Below, one piece after another: positions 12,091-22,424 of a stretch of 64,000 bases of DNA. The notes under the pieces were generated by a model, which made no database searches, had not been told where the DNA came from, and saw nothing but the letters and a program-made list of their open reading frames with translations. Every line of letters starts with the position of its first letter. Position 1 is the first letter of the stretch. The translations under genes were made by a program, and so were the position numbers. The DNA comes from Guyanagaster necrorhizus (lineage: Eukaryota; Basidiomycota; Agaricomycetes; Agaricales; Physalacriaceae), in NCBI RefSeq assembly GCF_019112545.1, contig NW_025064900.1, positions 530,443 through 594,442 on the forward strand. The letters run 5' to 3'.

Positions 12091-12925
12091 ATCATGCGGG
12101 GTCCTGCATGTGACAAGTCCACTGTCCACATTCCTCTGCTGCTCGCTCAAGGAGTGGGATGTAACTGGCTATAATGAGGGCCTTAGAGACTGCCCTCAAT
12201 TTGATTGCAATGCATGAATGGCTATCATGGCTTTTGAAAGGTGAGTGGTGGGGATGGTGGTGGTTCAAAAAGTATGAGTGGGTTGCAGGAGAGGTGGTTA
12301 GAGTATGGGGTGATGGGTGCATAAAGATGCCAATTGTAGCTGTGCTCATAGGGTGGAATGTTCTCAAATGTAAATGGTCCAAGTTTTTGAAGACCAATGT
12401 CCAAGAGCTTGTATGATAGATTCTGAGAGTCTGAGAGATGTGTAAAACATTGATCCTCCAGCCCTAGCAGAGTGACTGCTGAAATCTCTGCTCAATATTG
12501 CAAAGAATTTTTTGTCAAACCAATTTTGTGATAAAATATCACAATTTTCACAGAGGAAGAGTGGAGCATATGGGCCATGAAGATGATCTCAGCATCTGAT
12601 ATATTGTGATAGGAGCTGAACAGGGTCTGCAAGCTTCTGTCATGTGAGTAGAATGTTAGTGCCATGGTAGAATGGGTCAGATTTGTTGTAGGAAAGGTGG
12701 TATTGCATATTGTTCTTTTGGAGGATGAATGAAGGACATTTGATTATTTTGCAGAAGTCCTAAAGTTGTTTATCTTTTTTCCACATGAGCTCACCTGACC
12801 AATAGCACCTATAAAAGCAGCAAAAAAGGATGGTGGCAAAGAGGAGGTCATCATAAGAATCTGAGATGTTAGCAAGAAGACAAAAAGTCATCAAATGGGG
12901 TAGTTGGAGGGGTAGTTTTTGAAAT
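12091..12925 (-). pseudogene. Crypton-like tyrosine recombinase relic, C-terminal part
   Basis: On the minus strand the reading from 12925 down gives SYDDLLFATILFCCFY, then a short frame change, and at about 12490-12350 FSSHSARAGG followed by ALGHWSSKTWTIYI. This is the catalytic end of the tyrosine recombinase/phage-integrase fold: HxxR is HSAR, the second His/Trp position is GHW, and the Tyr is in IYI. A TGA stands where Arg is expected just after IYI. The protein would act as a DNA strand-exchange enzyme of a Crypton-like element. Its N-terminal half lies at 42041-42423, beyond Copia-A. It is dead: several stops and frame changes and nearly no CpG. Confidence 0.7.
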
Positions 12926-13073
12926 TGTTGTGAGACAACACAAGTACCTGATGTCAATCTTATATAAGCATAGACAGTTTTGTCCTGAGTTGATGGTCAA
13001 TTGCCTTTAAGCAATTGACCATCATACTCAGCCTGGCCATTATTCACTGTGCAAAAACAACCTGCCTGCAACA
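12926..13073 (+). repeat. Copia-A 5' LTR
   Basis: 148 bp, TGTTGTGAGACAAC to CTGCAACA. It contains a TATATAA box and the inverted sequence TCAATTGC...GCAATTGA. It pairs with 41888-42035, with a number of differences, so the insertion is old. Confidence 0.93.
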
Positions 13074-13085
13074 GGTTATGGGCCC
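13074..13085 (+). promoter_or_regulatory. Copia-A primer binding site, initiator-tRNA anticodon arm type
   Basis: GGTTATGGGCCC follows the LTR end CAACA directly. It is complementary to the anticodon arm of initiator tRNA-Met (GGGCCCAUAACC), not to the tRNA 3' end. Drosophila copia and yeast Ty5 prime in this way with a cut initiator tRNA. Confidence 0.8.
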
Positions 13086-13196
13086 CATGTTTTAAGGCCT
13101 ATTTCAAGTTTTTTCATCTTTGCATCACATCTTGCTTGTGCCCTGCTATCTCTCCATCAGTCACTTCACTACTGCAACAATATCACCACATACATC

Positions 13197-13562
13197 ATGC
13201 CATCCTTTGACACAATCAAAAAAGGCTTTGACAACTTAAATGTCTCCAATTATGGCAAGTGGGAAGAAAACATGTTGGCCCTATTCAAAACTCACTATGA
13301 GTATCTTATCACCATTGGCTGTGACTCTGAACCAGAGTTTGCAGACCCCAAGAAGCTAACATACCAGGAGAAGAAGAACTGGAAGAACTGGAAGGAGACT
13401 CAGGTATTGGCTGCTGGCACAATCTACCTCTGCCTTGATGATCCAGAGAGGATGTAGGACATATTAAAGGCACACCATCAGCAAAGAAAACTGGCAACTC
13501 AATTTGTAGCTTACAACAGCTTCTTCAATCTCAAGAAGGAGACAGATGAGTCACTTCCAGAT
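13197..13562 (+). pseudogene. Copia-A gag, N-terminal part
   Basis: It begins MPSFDTIKKGFDNLNVSNYG and KWEENMLALFKTHYEYL, the usual start of a copia capsid protein that packs element RNA into particles. A TAG at 13455 interrupts it, after which the frame stays open to 13562 (ending ETDESLPD), where Copia-B has inserted. The reading continues in the same frame at 26767 once Copia-B and one TSD copy are removed. Confidence 0.85.
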
Positions 13563-13679
13563 TGTTGTAAGTAGAGAGCAGAGTAATGTAACAGAGAACT
13601 AGAATTAGCCTCTTAAGAGAGAAATGTTCTACTTAAATACATTTTGTATTACTTCGAGATCTTTCTATGAGATACTAAA
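13563..13679 (-). repeat. Copia-B 3' LTR, first part
   Basis: It matches the outer 117 bp of the LTR at 26553-26761 and stops at GATACTAAA where Gypsy-1 has inserted. The rest is at 22319-22415. Confidence 0.93.
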
Positions 13680-14191
13680 TGTTAAGCCCAAATTTCATGT
13701 GACTAGTGACACATGATAAACTGACAGAACCTCGCACTTCGGGTTATACTGTCAGAGTTCACTTAATGTGTGACCAGTGTTGTGTTGTCAAGGTGTTTGC
13801 AAGTAGCTCGAGATAAGATGGTGAAGAATAAACTTTAGCTTAACACTGAGCTACCACAGTGAAAGCTGTCTACTTAAATACTGTTCTGTATCGTGCTATA
13901 AATAAATGTTCATAAAAGTTATTGTCTGTCGTGAGGCTGTTATCCCTGCTGTTGCCAAGTGCTCCACAAAAGCTGTTGTGCTGTTACTGCTGCACTGCAA
14001 TTTGTTGACAAAAGGAGTATTGTCTCTCCCTTCACAGCACACAGCAGCGTGTGCTAGTGAAAGCTGATTGGGTTGCTGATTAAGCTTCCCACAGTCCTAA
14101 GCGCTGGCCTAGGTGCCCTGACTAAGCAAGGATAGGGGTCATTCTGGGCAAAAGAGAATAAAAATGAAAAGAAAATGGAAAAATCATAACA
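13680..14191 (-). repeat. Gypsy-1 3' LTR
   Basis: 512 bp. On the plus strand it runs TGTTAAGCCC to TCATAACA. The polypurine tract (plus-strand CCCCCTCC) lies directly to its right at about 14192-14205. The differences from the 5' LTR are confined to the first 280 bp. Confidence 0.95.
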
Positions 14192-14515
14192 TTACCCCCT
14201 CCTTAAGACTATCGTCCTGATGGTTTTGTATGGTAAACCATCCAGATGAGAAGGAAGGTTGGTTGTTGTATATCTGGCTAGATATACGTCGTTCTCTGTT
14301 TTTGCAGATGGCCGATCTGCTGGACCCATCGCAGGCTTCAAATGAGTTGAAGGCATTGTACATTGCTCTTCGCTGTATGTCCCAACCACTTGTGGCTTGT
14401 CTGTTGAAGAGTCATCTTCATCATCCTCTCAAACATGTCTTCTGCTGACTGCAGGTCGATGTATTTTCTCAGGGATAATATTGAACATGACCCCCCTGTT
14501 GTCGATCCTATTGAT

Positions 14516-17383
14516 TCATTGTTCATAGTCATGAATTGCTTCTTCGGCGTCCATGTATTTTTCATTGACCCATTGGTTTGACTCTGGTCCATAGCCCTTC
14601 CAGCTGACTAGGTAGTCAATGGTTGTTTTCATGCCTCTGCCTCATGCTTTGACCTTTTGGAGTTTGTGGTTTAGTACTTCATTGATTTTGTAGTGTTCTT
14701 CGTCATCGATTAAAACTGCTAGTGGCAGAGGCAGTCGTTCTTGATTTGGAAAGGCTGGTGCGATGTATGGTGTCAATAATGTTTCGTTGAAGACATTATG
14801 AACCTTCCAAGTCATTGGAATTTGCAACTTATATGCAGAGTTGTCAACTTTGGCAATAACATTGAATGGTCCTGTTTGTTTGTCGGCCAGTTTTTGTTTT
14901 GGCCAAGGCAAATGGAGATTCATTGTATTCAGCCAAACTTTGTCATTGGTTGAATATTGATGCGCTGGCTGTCAGTGTTTGTCATATTGTTTTTTCATAG
15001 TGACAGCAGCCTTTTTGAGAGCTGTCTTCGTTTCATTGTGGATTTTTGCCATTGTAGTTGCAAAATCTGATGAGGCTGACATTGTTGTGTGAACTCGTTC
15101 GGTTTGCACAACTGGTGGGTTCCTTCCGTAGTTCACAAAGAATGGTGTTTTTCCCATTGTGGAGTGAATCCTGTTGTTGTGTTGGAATGCTGCCAATGCT
15201 AGCTATTCCATCCAGTCATCTTGTTGGTAACTGATAAAAAGTCGCAAGTACTTTTCAATTTCTTGGTTGGCCCATTCTGTTTGGCCGTCTGTCTGTGGAT
15301 GATATGCCATTGAGGCATTTCTCTTGATGTTGAGGAGTCGGTACAGGTCGTCCAAGAACTTGGAGACAAACTGTGGTCCTCTGTCTGAAATTACTACCTG
15401 AGGCATGCCATACTTTGCATAAACCTCGTCTCATAGTATTTTTGCCCATCCCTCGAATGTCAATTCTGTTGAACAGGTGATCAGGATGATTGCCTTCGAG
15501 AAGTGATTGACTATGACGATGATTGCATCATAGCCATCACTTTCAGGGAGTCCAGTTATCATATCCACTGAGATGTGGATCCATGGTGACGAAGGGATCT
15601 CATTTGGATGAAGTGATGCTGCTTGTGGTTGGGTCGAGGACTTGCCTCTTTGACAAGTTTCACAAGCTTTGACATATCGGGTGATATCATGGTCCATTTT
15701 TGGCCACCAATACTCCCTCAAGACTAATTCTTTTGTTTTTGCAATCCCAGGATGACCGGCAGTTGCATGATCATGGTGGTTCGCAATGATGTCACCATGA
15801 AGTTTCTGGTCTCTGGGAATATAGATCCTCCCATCATAGCAGATTAAGTCCCCTTCTTTCTTTAGTCCTCGCTCGTGATTGAGTGAGGGGGCGATTCTTT
15901 GATCCCACTGATGTGGATCCCTAGTGGCACTCTTGATGTGTTCATGCATCAATTCTTCCATCAGCATGATCATGGCATGGAAGTGTTCTGGTCAGAGTAG
16001 GACGACTTCCTTATTGTCATTCCCTCCCTGGTCATGGTTGGCCCTTCGGCTGAGTAGGTCAGCCTTCTCATTTGCTGCTCTGGGTTTATGGTGCAATGTA
16101 TAATCATATTGTGATAATTCTGTGACCCATCTGGCCTGTCTGCGATTGAGTTTCTGTGGATGTCGGAAGTATCACAGATTTTGATGGTCTGTCCAGATTT
16201 CAAAGATTTGGGTTGCTCTGATGAGGTAATGCCGCCATTTGGCAAGAGCAAGCATTATTGCGAGAAGTTCCTTGTCGTAGATTTCATAGTTTCGTTCTGT
16301 AACTGTGAGTGCCTTTGACATGAACACGACTGGTCACCATTTGCCCTCTTGCTCCTGTGACAGTACAGCTCCAATAGCACCTTCACTGGAGTCAGCTTCC
16401 ACTTTGAACTTTCCATCCTGAGTTGGGATGGCCAAGGTAATATCTGTGGTCAGTCGTCGTTTCAGGTCATCGAATGCCGTCCGTTGGGAAATTCCCCAAA
16501 TCCATGGGGAATTTCTGGTTAATTGTGTCATAGGTTGGACTATTTTGCTGTAGTCTCGAATAAATCATTGATAGAAGTTTGTAAATCCAAGGAATGATTG
16601 CAACTCCTTCTTTTTTGTTGGCTCCGGCCATTTGGTTACCCCAGCTGTTTTGATGGGGTCCATCTGAATGCTTCCTTCACTGATAATGACTCCAAGGTAT
16701 TCAGTCTCCAATACCTCGAATTCACATTTCTCAGCTTTGAGGAAGAGTTTATGCTTCCTCATTAAAGCTAGTACCTGTCGTACTAGCTGTCGGTGTTCTT
16801 CTTTGGTTTTTGACATGATGAGAATATCATCCAAATAAATTGTGACCTTTCCAGTGGCAATAAGGTCTCTAAAGATGTTGTTCATCATCCATTGAAATGT
16901 TGCCGGTGAATTGGTGAGTCCAAAGAACATTACCGTTGGTTCGAACAAACCGTGGTTCGTTCAAAAAGTGGCCTTCCATTTGTCCCCTTCTTTGATGCAC
17001 ATGTTATTGTATCCCCACCGTACGTCTAATTTAGTGTAGTATTTGGTGCCTTGGAGCTTATCCATTAGCTCCGAGATTAAGGGGAGTGGGTAACAGTTTT
17101 TGATCATCATCTCGTTAAGCCTCTGATAGTCTTGTACTGGTCGGAGCTTGCCATCCTTCTTTTTAACAAAAAAGAAGGGGGATGCCATTGGTGATTTTGA
17201 TGGTCGGATCCTTCTGCTAGACAAATTTTCTTCGAGAAATTTGTCTAGTTCTTGTTGTTCATTGTTGCCTAGTGAGTATGTTTTGCAATCCAGGTTGGCA
17301 TTAGAGTTGGGGATTAATTCGATGGCATGATCCCAGGGTTTGGGCTCGAGTAGTTCATCAAAACTGTCTTTTTCGAATAAATC
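14516..17383 (-). pseudogene. Gypsy-1 pol: RT, RNase H, integrase, chromodomain
   Basis: It copies element RNA into DNA and inserts it. From 17224 down: RT with PMASPFFFVKKKDGKLRPV and the active site YLDD in TIYLDDILIM (about 16845), RNase H (from about 16530, VEADSSEGAIGAVLSQ), and the integrase zinc finger with H..H..CETC (15660-15800). The integrase core has SVDMITGLPE and ISDRGPQF (D,D) then a DGQTEWANQEIEKYL stretch (E). A chromodomain ends it at 14516-14632 (TTIDYLVSWKGYG), expected to aim insertion at marked chromatin. The frame is one polyprotein broken by about ten TGA, mostly where relatives suggest Arg, and one TAG at a Trp position. I keep it as a pseudogene because of these stops. 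Confidence 0.9.
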
Positions 17384-17920
17384 CTAAAAATCCTGTGCCC
17401 ATTTGGGTACCATTTCTTCGAACATCCTTTCCTCCTTTCCTGCATTAGCTTTGGCTGCTAGGTCATTTGCATGGTGCATGGCACGAATGCTAATAGCCCT
17501 TTGTAAGTCAACAGCGAGTATTGTATCACCTTCCTCCATTTCTTCATCCCATTGGTCTTCGGGGTCTTCATCCGGTAATTCAAATGGGATTTTCCGGCAA
17601 TGACACCTCGCAAAAATGAGGCACCCAGTTTTCCAATTGATAAGTGGGTTGTGTCGAATCAGCCAATCATAGCCTAGGAACACCTCTTTGGTTCCTAGAT
17701 CGGTTACTGCCAAGTCGATCTGTTCTGAATGATCTCCGATGCTGAGCCTTAGCTCAACATACTTGGTGATTGATCTGGCTTGGTTCTTTGTTCCATCCGC
17801 ATTATAGACTGGAATGGGAGCTGCTGTGGCTCGAGTGGGAAGTCGGTGCTTATCGACAAAAGCGCAATTTATAGAACTTCCAGTGCAGCCACTGTCGATT
17901 AATGCAGTAACTTTGTGCAT
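17384..17920 (-). pseudogene. Gypsy-1 protease domain
   Basis: An open stretch of 178 codons with the aspartic protease active site ALIDSGCTGSSIN, then DLAVTDLGTKEVFLGYDWL, the usual retropepsin layout. It cuts the gag-pol precursor. It ends PKWAQDF and a stop; the pol frame resumes below 17383. The same domain with the same order is seen in Gypsy-3 at 53206-53478. Confidence 0.9.
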
Positions 17921-19882
17921 TTTTCGAGATGTAAGAGTTTCGATTCAGGCTTCAGTTAATAGATCCCGTCCTGAAGTTTTGGCTCGTCGGATGAATTTCT
18001 GCAGTCTGCATAGTTCATCAAGCCACTTGAGAGCCCTGCTCTGTTGGGCTTCTCGCATTCCTTCAATCATATCATCGATCACTTCTTCAGCCCGACTTCT
18101 GTGTACCCAATTCTTGAGTACAGCTTTGGCTGCTGCTTCGTTTTTTGCATCTTTGATGGCTCACCAAGTCCATTCAGTGTCGAATGGACTTAGCCAATCG
18201 GTGGGGCCCTCTGCCCCTGTTCAGCCTTTCAGCAATTGAGTTTGACCTATGGGGTTAGTAGGGTGAACGGTTGACGATGATGCATCTTTAGGTCTTTTTA
18301 TCCTTTTTTGGGCTCCTGTGGGTAAGTCGGTAGTCAAGGCGGTTTCCTGAGGCGATTCTGATTTTGGAGTAATAAGGTTGGGTATATTCAAATGCACACA
18401 TAATTTAGACATAGGGTGTGTAACTACAGAGAAAGAATTGTCAGTCTGTCCAGCAGTCTGTGACCTATTACTCGAGTCCTTGGCCAAGTCAGTGGAATCG
18501 CTCACTGCTCGGCCTCTCCTTTTACCTCCTTGGGCTTGTCGTCCTGCCCGAGGTCTTCTTCTTCCTTCATCAATTCGGCAATCTATGCCCGAATGTCTTC
18601 TTGCATGTGCTTGTTCTTCTTCTGTGGGCAGTTTTGTGCCATGTGGCTCTTCTGACCACAATTGAAACACTTCCCCCCCTTCTTGAGATGATCCACATCC
18701 ATTGGCTGACCTGTTCCAGTATATGTCGTGCCCATACCAGTTTGCTTCATTCCATAAGAAGTTGAGGTCGAGCCGCCGGGCTTGGCAGACGTGGTCATGC
18801 TGGAGGTGGAGGGCTTCGGGCCCTGTCCCTGACTTCTATAGCCGTAGGCCAAAGTAGTTGCTTCTGCTTTCTGCTGTTGCCGCTCTTTATACATCCTAAT
18901 GATTCAGGCCTTCCACTCATCATAGCCTACTGGGATGTCACATCCCAGGTCTGAAATGGTGATGAGATAGTTGGATGGTAGTCCCATCTTCATGTATTCT
19001 ACTATCTGCTCAGTGTTGGCAATATTGTCTCATACTCCAGCGAGCCTGCCAAGTCGTTCCAGCTCATTGAAGTAGTCTGTGGCCGCTTTGCTGGCCATCT
19101 TGTACTCCTTCATTTTTTGCTTGTGGACTTCTTGAACCACTGGATCTGTAAATTTGTCCCGGATCATTTGTTTGAAGACTGGCCATGTGGGATATCGATG
19201 ATGATCCCGTGTGGTGGACCAGAATGATGGGGTGATCAGGATCCATCACACCTTGGCCTTGTCTGCCATATGGGTGATGGCAGAGGTTACCTTATACATG
19301 TCGGCAAGGAAGTATGTGGCAAAAACTTGAAAGTATTGGTCGCAGTCAACCAGGAAGCAATCAATATCGTCTGATGCTCCTTTGAAAAGATGGGGTTCAG
19401 CACAGAGAATGGGTTTGACTTGAAGGATTTGGGCATCGGCAGCGAGTGCCACCATCGGGTTCGGGATCCCACCATCAGGTGGCTGCACCCATCCACTTGG
19501 GGGTCCTGGAAACAAATGAAGAGACCTGTCATCAGTGATGGGGCTCCCTGGCTTGCGTGCTTCCTTTCACATGATTCAGCCATTCTTGATTATCCACCCC
19601 TGGGCGAGTGCCTCGAGGTCATCCTCAGTTGGGGCAGGTGCTTCGGGTGGCTTATCGCCGCTGCCCTCTGCCTTGTCTGGTGGTGGCTGTCCGGCAAATG
19701 ATCGCGGGATGGGAGGCAGCCTCCATCGTTCTGGGTGGTGCTAGGCAGCTTGGGGCTGGCTTCTGGCAAGCCAAGATGCCATACTGAGGACAGCAGAAGT
19801 GGCATACGAATATCAAGATGATGCTGTTCAGGTTGATGGTGCCGTGTTTGCCGTTTTGGGCAGCAATATGCTCAGCATCCAT
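17921..19882 (-). pseudogene. Gypsy-1 gag with zinc knuckle
   Basis: The capsid and nucleocapsid precursor. The reading from 19515 gives FKGASDDIDCFLVDCDQYFQ, a typical gag capsid stretch; 18894-18583 carries the CX2CX4HX4C knuckle CFNCGQKSHMAQNC, which binds RNA. Stops (TGA) interrupt it at places such as KA*IIRMYKE and RA*IAEL, where Arg would fit. The N-terminal part (19882-19516) has two possible frames and I cannot settle the true start. Confidence 0.75.
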
Positions 19883-20010
19883 GGCATTGGAGCTGATCGC
19901 TTGCCATACTTCAGCTTGTATAGTGGTAATGGTCTCATCTGATAATGCAAAAATCTTTGATTAAAATTAAAAATGGCCCGTTCAGTGGCCGCATATTGTA
20001 AAATTTCCTC

Positions 20011-21597
20011 TCACTCGACATGGTCAGCGAGAGTATACCTTTGTCCCAAAGACAACCTTAACCAAAGGTCGTCTTTCCATAATTCAGCTACCTGTTCTTG
20101 GTACAACCGAATGAATTCCTGCTCATGCACCTCGTGTGCTCCTTGCCTTAATACCTCTTCTGCTATTGGTCTTTCAAAGCTTCTCTGGTATTCAGAGAGA
20201 GGGTCTTCAACTACCTGGTTGGGGCCCTCTGTCTCTGCCTCGTCATCCACGTCACTGTCCTTGCTCAGTATTTCTCCCTCGAGGAGGGAACTGTCGAGCA
20301 GATTGTAGGCCTCCAGTATGGCCGTGCTGAGGCTGGGTGCTAGGTCTGGTGTCATCTGGCCCAGGGCGAGGAGAAGGCTCTTGCTCGGGCTGCTGCTGCT
20401 GCTGCTCGGCCTCTCTCCCTGCTGCTGCTGCCACCATTGCTCTGCTATATTGATGGAAGTTTCGATAGAAGTGGGGTCGAAGGAAGAGGGTGGCAATTGG
20501 CCCATTGAGGATCCTTTTGAGATCCCTGGTTGGGTCGATATGCTTGTTGTCCCCTCCAATCATTCCCTGCTCGGCTGGTATACCATTTCCCCAGTCAGGA
20601 ATACTGTCAGTCTCTGCAATGGTATCGGTCCTGTATGATAGCGGTCGGCTGTCGTTGAGTGCTTCCTCCCTCGGGATGCTGTCCACCCAGATGACTCCAG
20701 TGATGGGCTCAGCCCATGGGTCGGGCTCAGTGGGGGGGGTGCTGGACTCTCAGAAGGGGGTGTCGATGGTGCTGGTGTTGACAAGGGTGCTGGCTCTGTC
20801 ACTACCAGCTTCTCTCCTTCGCCGCTCCTCCTCTCGTGCTCGTAGATACCTCCCAAAGAGGTTGTTCTCCCTATAGATCTCATTGTCGATACATACCTGT
20901 CTGGCGAGATACTCAAAAAGGTCATGGGTAGGTCGAATTTGGTTCGCTTGGGGGCGGACCGCATCGGGGGCCTCGGTTGCCCATGTTCCTGCTGGTACTG
21001 TTTGTATGCTTGTTGTTCTGCTAGGATTACCGCTAGCTGCATGGTGCTCCAACCGGTCGGCCTCAACGGCAGCATTTCACCACCAGTGGTGCTCGCTGTT
21101 GTCGTCATTCCAGTAGGGGTCATTATCGACCCTTGTTCTGTTGTCAGTGCTCTTGTCTCGTACTGACACTGTATGATGGGATTCTCGACCCCTAGGACTG
21201 GCTCCTCGAGCCACCCGTGAGGCATCCAAGGAGTCTCTAGCACAGTGCCCAATGCCGGTGCTAGAGATGGGAGTTGTGGTCCTGATTGCTGGGATGCTGT
21301 GCTGGGGGGATGGGATGGGAGTGTTGGATTGGGGTCATCAGAACCCTGTGGCCCAGGGATTTCCAGGGTCTCTGATGACTGCTGGCGAGGGTCACAGGAG
21401 GTACGTGTGCTGGTGACACTGCTCCTCTTCTTCCCTAGTACACTTCTCAGATGGTCTCCCAGAGATGTCTTCGGAGTCAGGTCCTTTTGGCTGGTGGGGC
21501 TGTCGAGACGTTGAGGGTTGGGTAGAGGCAGGAATGTCATGGAGGGGGAGGTCTGGTGTGACATTGCGAAGGATGATCCGGATGCATTGGAATTCAT
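20011..21597 (-). CDS. Gypsy-1 accessory ORF between 5' LTR and gag
   Basis: 345 open codons (21597-20560), one TGA, then 182 more in the same frame (20559-20011): 528 residues with one stop. It begins MNSNASGSSFAMSHQTSP. It is rich in Pro, Ser and Thr, with a Gln run (EQWWQQQQGE) and an acidic stretch ending in helical text (EEVLRQGAHEVHEQEFIRLY). I recognise no domain. It lies upstream of gag in sense orientation, which is not part of the standard gypsy plan. Fragments of the same ORF sit in the LTR row at 172-455 and 1145-1398, so it is a fixed part of the family. A capsid-related or host-derived role is possible; no function is shown. Confidence 0.6.
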
Positions 21598-21806
21598 GAT
21601 AGTGCCTGATTGCCCAAGCTGTGATCGATTGATGTCCTCGACACAGCTGTATGATCACCAGAAGACCGATCAAGATTTCTATAATAGAAGCTAGGAGTTC
21701 AAAGAACTCGTGGGTAAAGTTTGGATCAGAGGGATTAAGAGCAGGGGACATTCGGTTCCTCAGCACAATTGGGCTTGAGGAAGGGAATGATAAGCGTTAA
21801 GCTAAT

Positions 21807-22318
21807 TGTTAAGCCCAAATTTCATGTGACTAGTGACACGTGATAAACTGATAGAACCTCGCACTTCAGGTTATACTGTCAGAGTTCACTTAATGTGTGA
21901 CCAGTGTTGTGTTGTCAAGGTGTTTGCAAGTAGCTCGAGATAAGATAGTGAAGAATAAACTTTAGCTTAATGCTGAGCTACCACAGTGAAAGCTGTCTAC
22001 TTAAATACTGTTCTGTATCGTGCTATAAATAAATGTTCATAAAAGTTATTGTCTGTCATGAGGCTGTTATCCCTGCTGTTGCCAAGTGCTCCACAAAAGC
22101 TGTTGTGCTGTTACTGCTGCACTGCAATTTGTTGACAAAAGGAGTATTGTCTCTCCCTTCACAGCACACAGCAGCGTGTGCTAGTGAAAGCTGATTGGGT
22201 TGCTGATTAAGCTTCCCACAGTCCTAAGCGCTGGCCTAGGTGCCCTGACTAAGCAAGGATAGGGGTCATTCTGGGCAAAAGAGAATAAAAATGAAAAGAA
22301 AATGGAAAAATCATAACA
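21807..22318 (-). repeat. Gypsy-1 5' LTR
   Basis: 512 bp, a near-copy of 13680-14191. It differs at ACACG/ACACA, GATAG/GACAG, TCAGG/TCGGG, GATAGTG/GATGGTG, AATGC/AACAC (two bases) and GTCATG/GTCGTG. The internal sequence that follows in element sense starts ATTAGCTTAACGC; no tRNA match is evident there. Confidence 0.95.
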
Positions 22319-22415
22319 CTAAATAAGTCCAGATCATGATCCAAGTCAGCTGCCACTGACTGGCATCATATCTTTGAGTATATTCTCGTACTCGCTCAGA
22401 ATTGCTATTCCAACA
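22319..22415 (-). repeat. Copia-B 3' LTR, second part
   Basis: It starts with the TSD copy CTAAA and continues TAAGTCCAGATCATG to TTCCAACA, matching the inner part of the 26553-26761 LTR. The polypurine tract (plus-strand CTCCCCCTC) follows at 22416-22424. Confidence 0.93.
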
Positions 22416-22424
22416 CTCCCCCTC

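Larger units (their letters stand above)
13680..22318 (-). mobile_element. Gypsy-1: full-length Ty3/gypsy chromovirus-like element
   Basis: Two 512-bp LTRs (13680-14191 and 21807-22318) flank 7.6 kb of internal sequence, and the TSD CTAAA is at 13675-13679 and 22319-22323. In minus-strand order: 5' LTR, an extra ORF (21597-20011), gag with zinc knuckle, protease, RT, RNase H, integrase, chromodomain, polypurine tract AAGGAGGGGGTAA, 3' LTR. The LTRs differ at 7 sites that I can see, all transitions. This is the youngest element here and keeps much CpG, yet about a dozen in-frame stops have already appeared. Confidence 0.95.

Noticed and set aside
14516..19882. TGA read as an amino acid in the retroelements
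   Set aside because: Host genes in the window use TGA as stop, and CGA-to-TGA decay explains the Arg positions.
20380..20430. Trinucleotide (CTG) run as a separate microsatellite feature
   Set aside because: It encodes the Gln run of the Gypsy-1 accessory ORF and is short.
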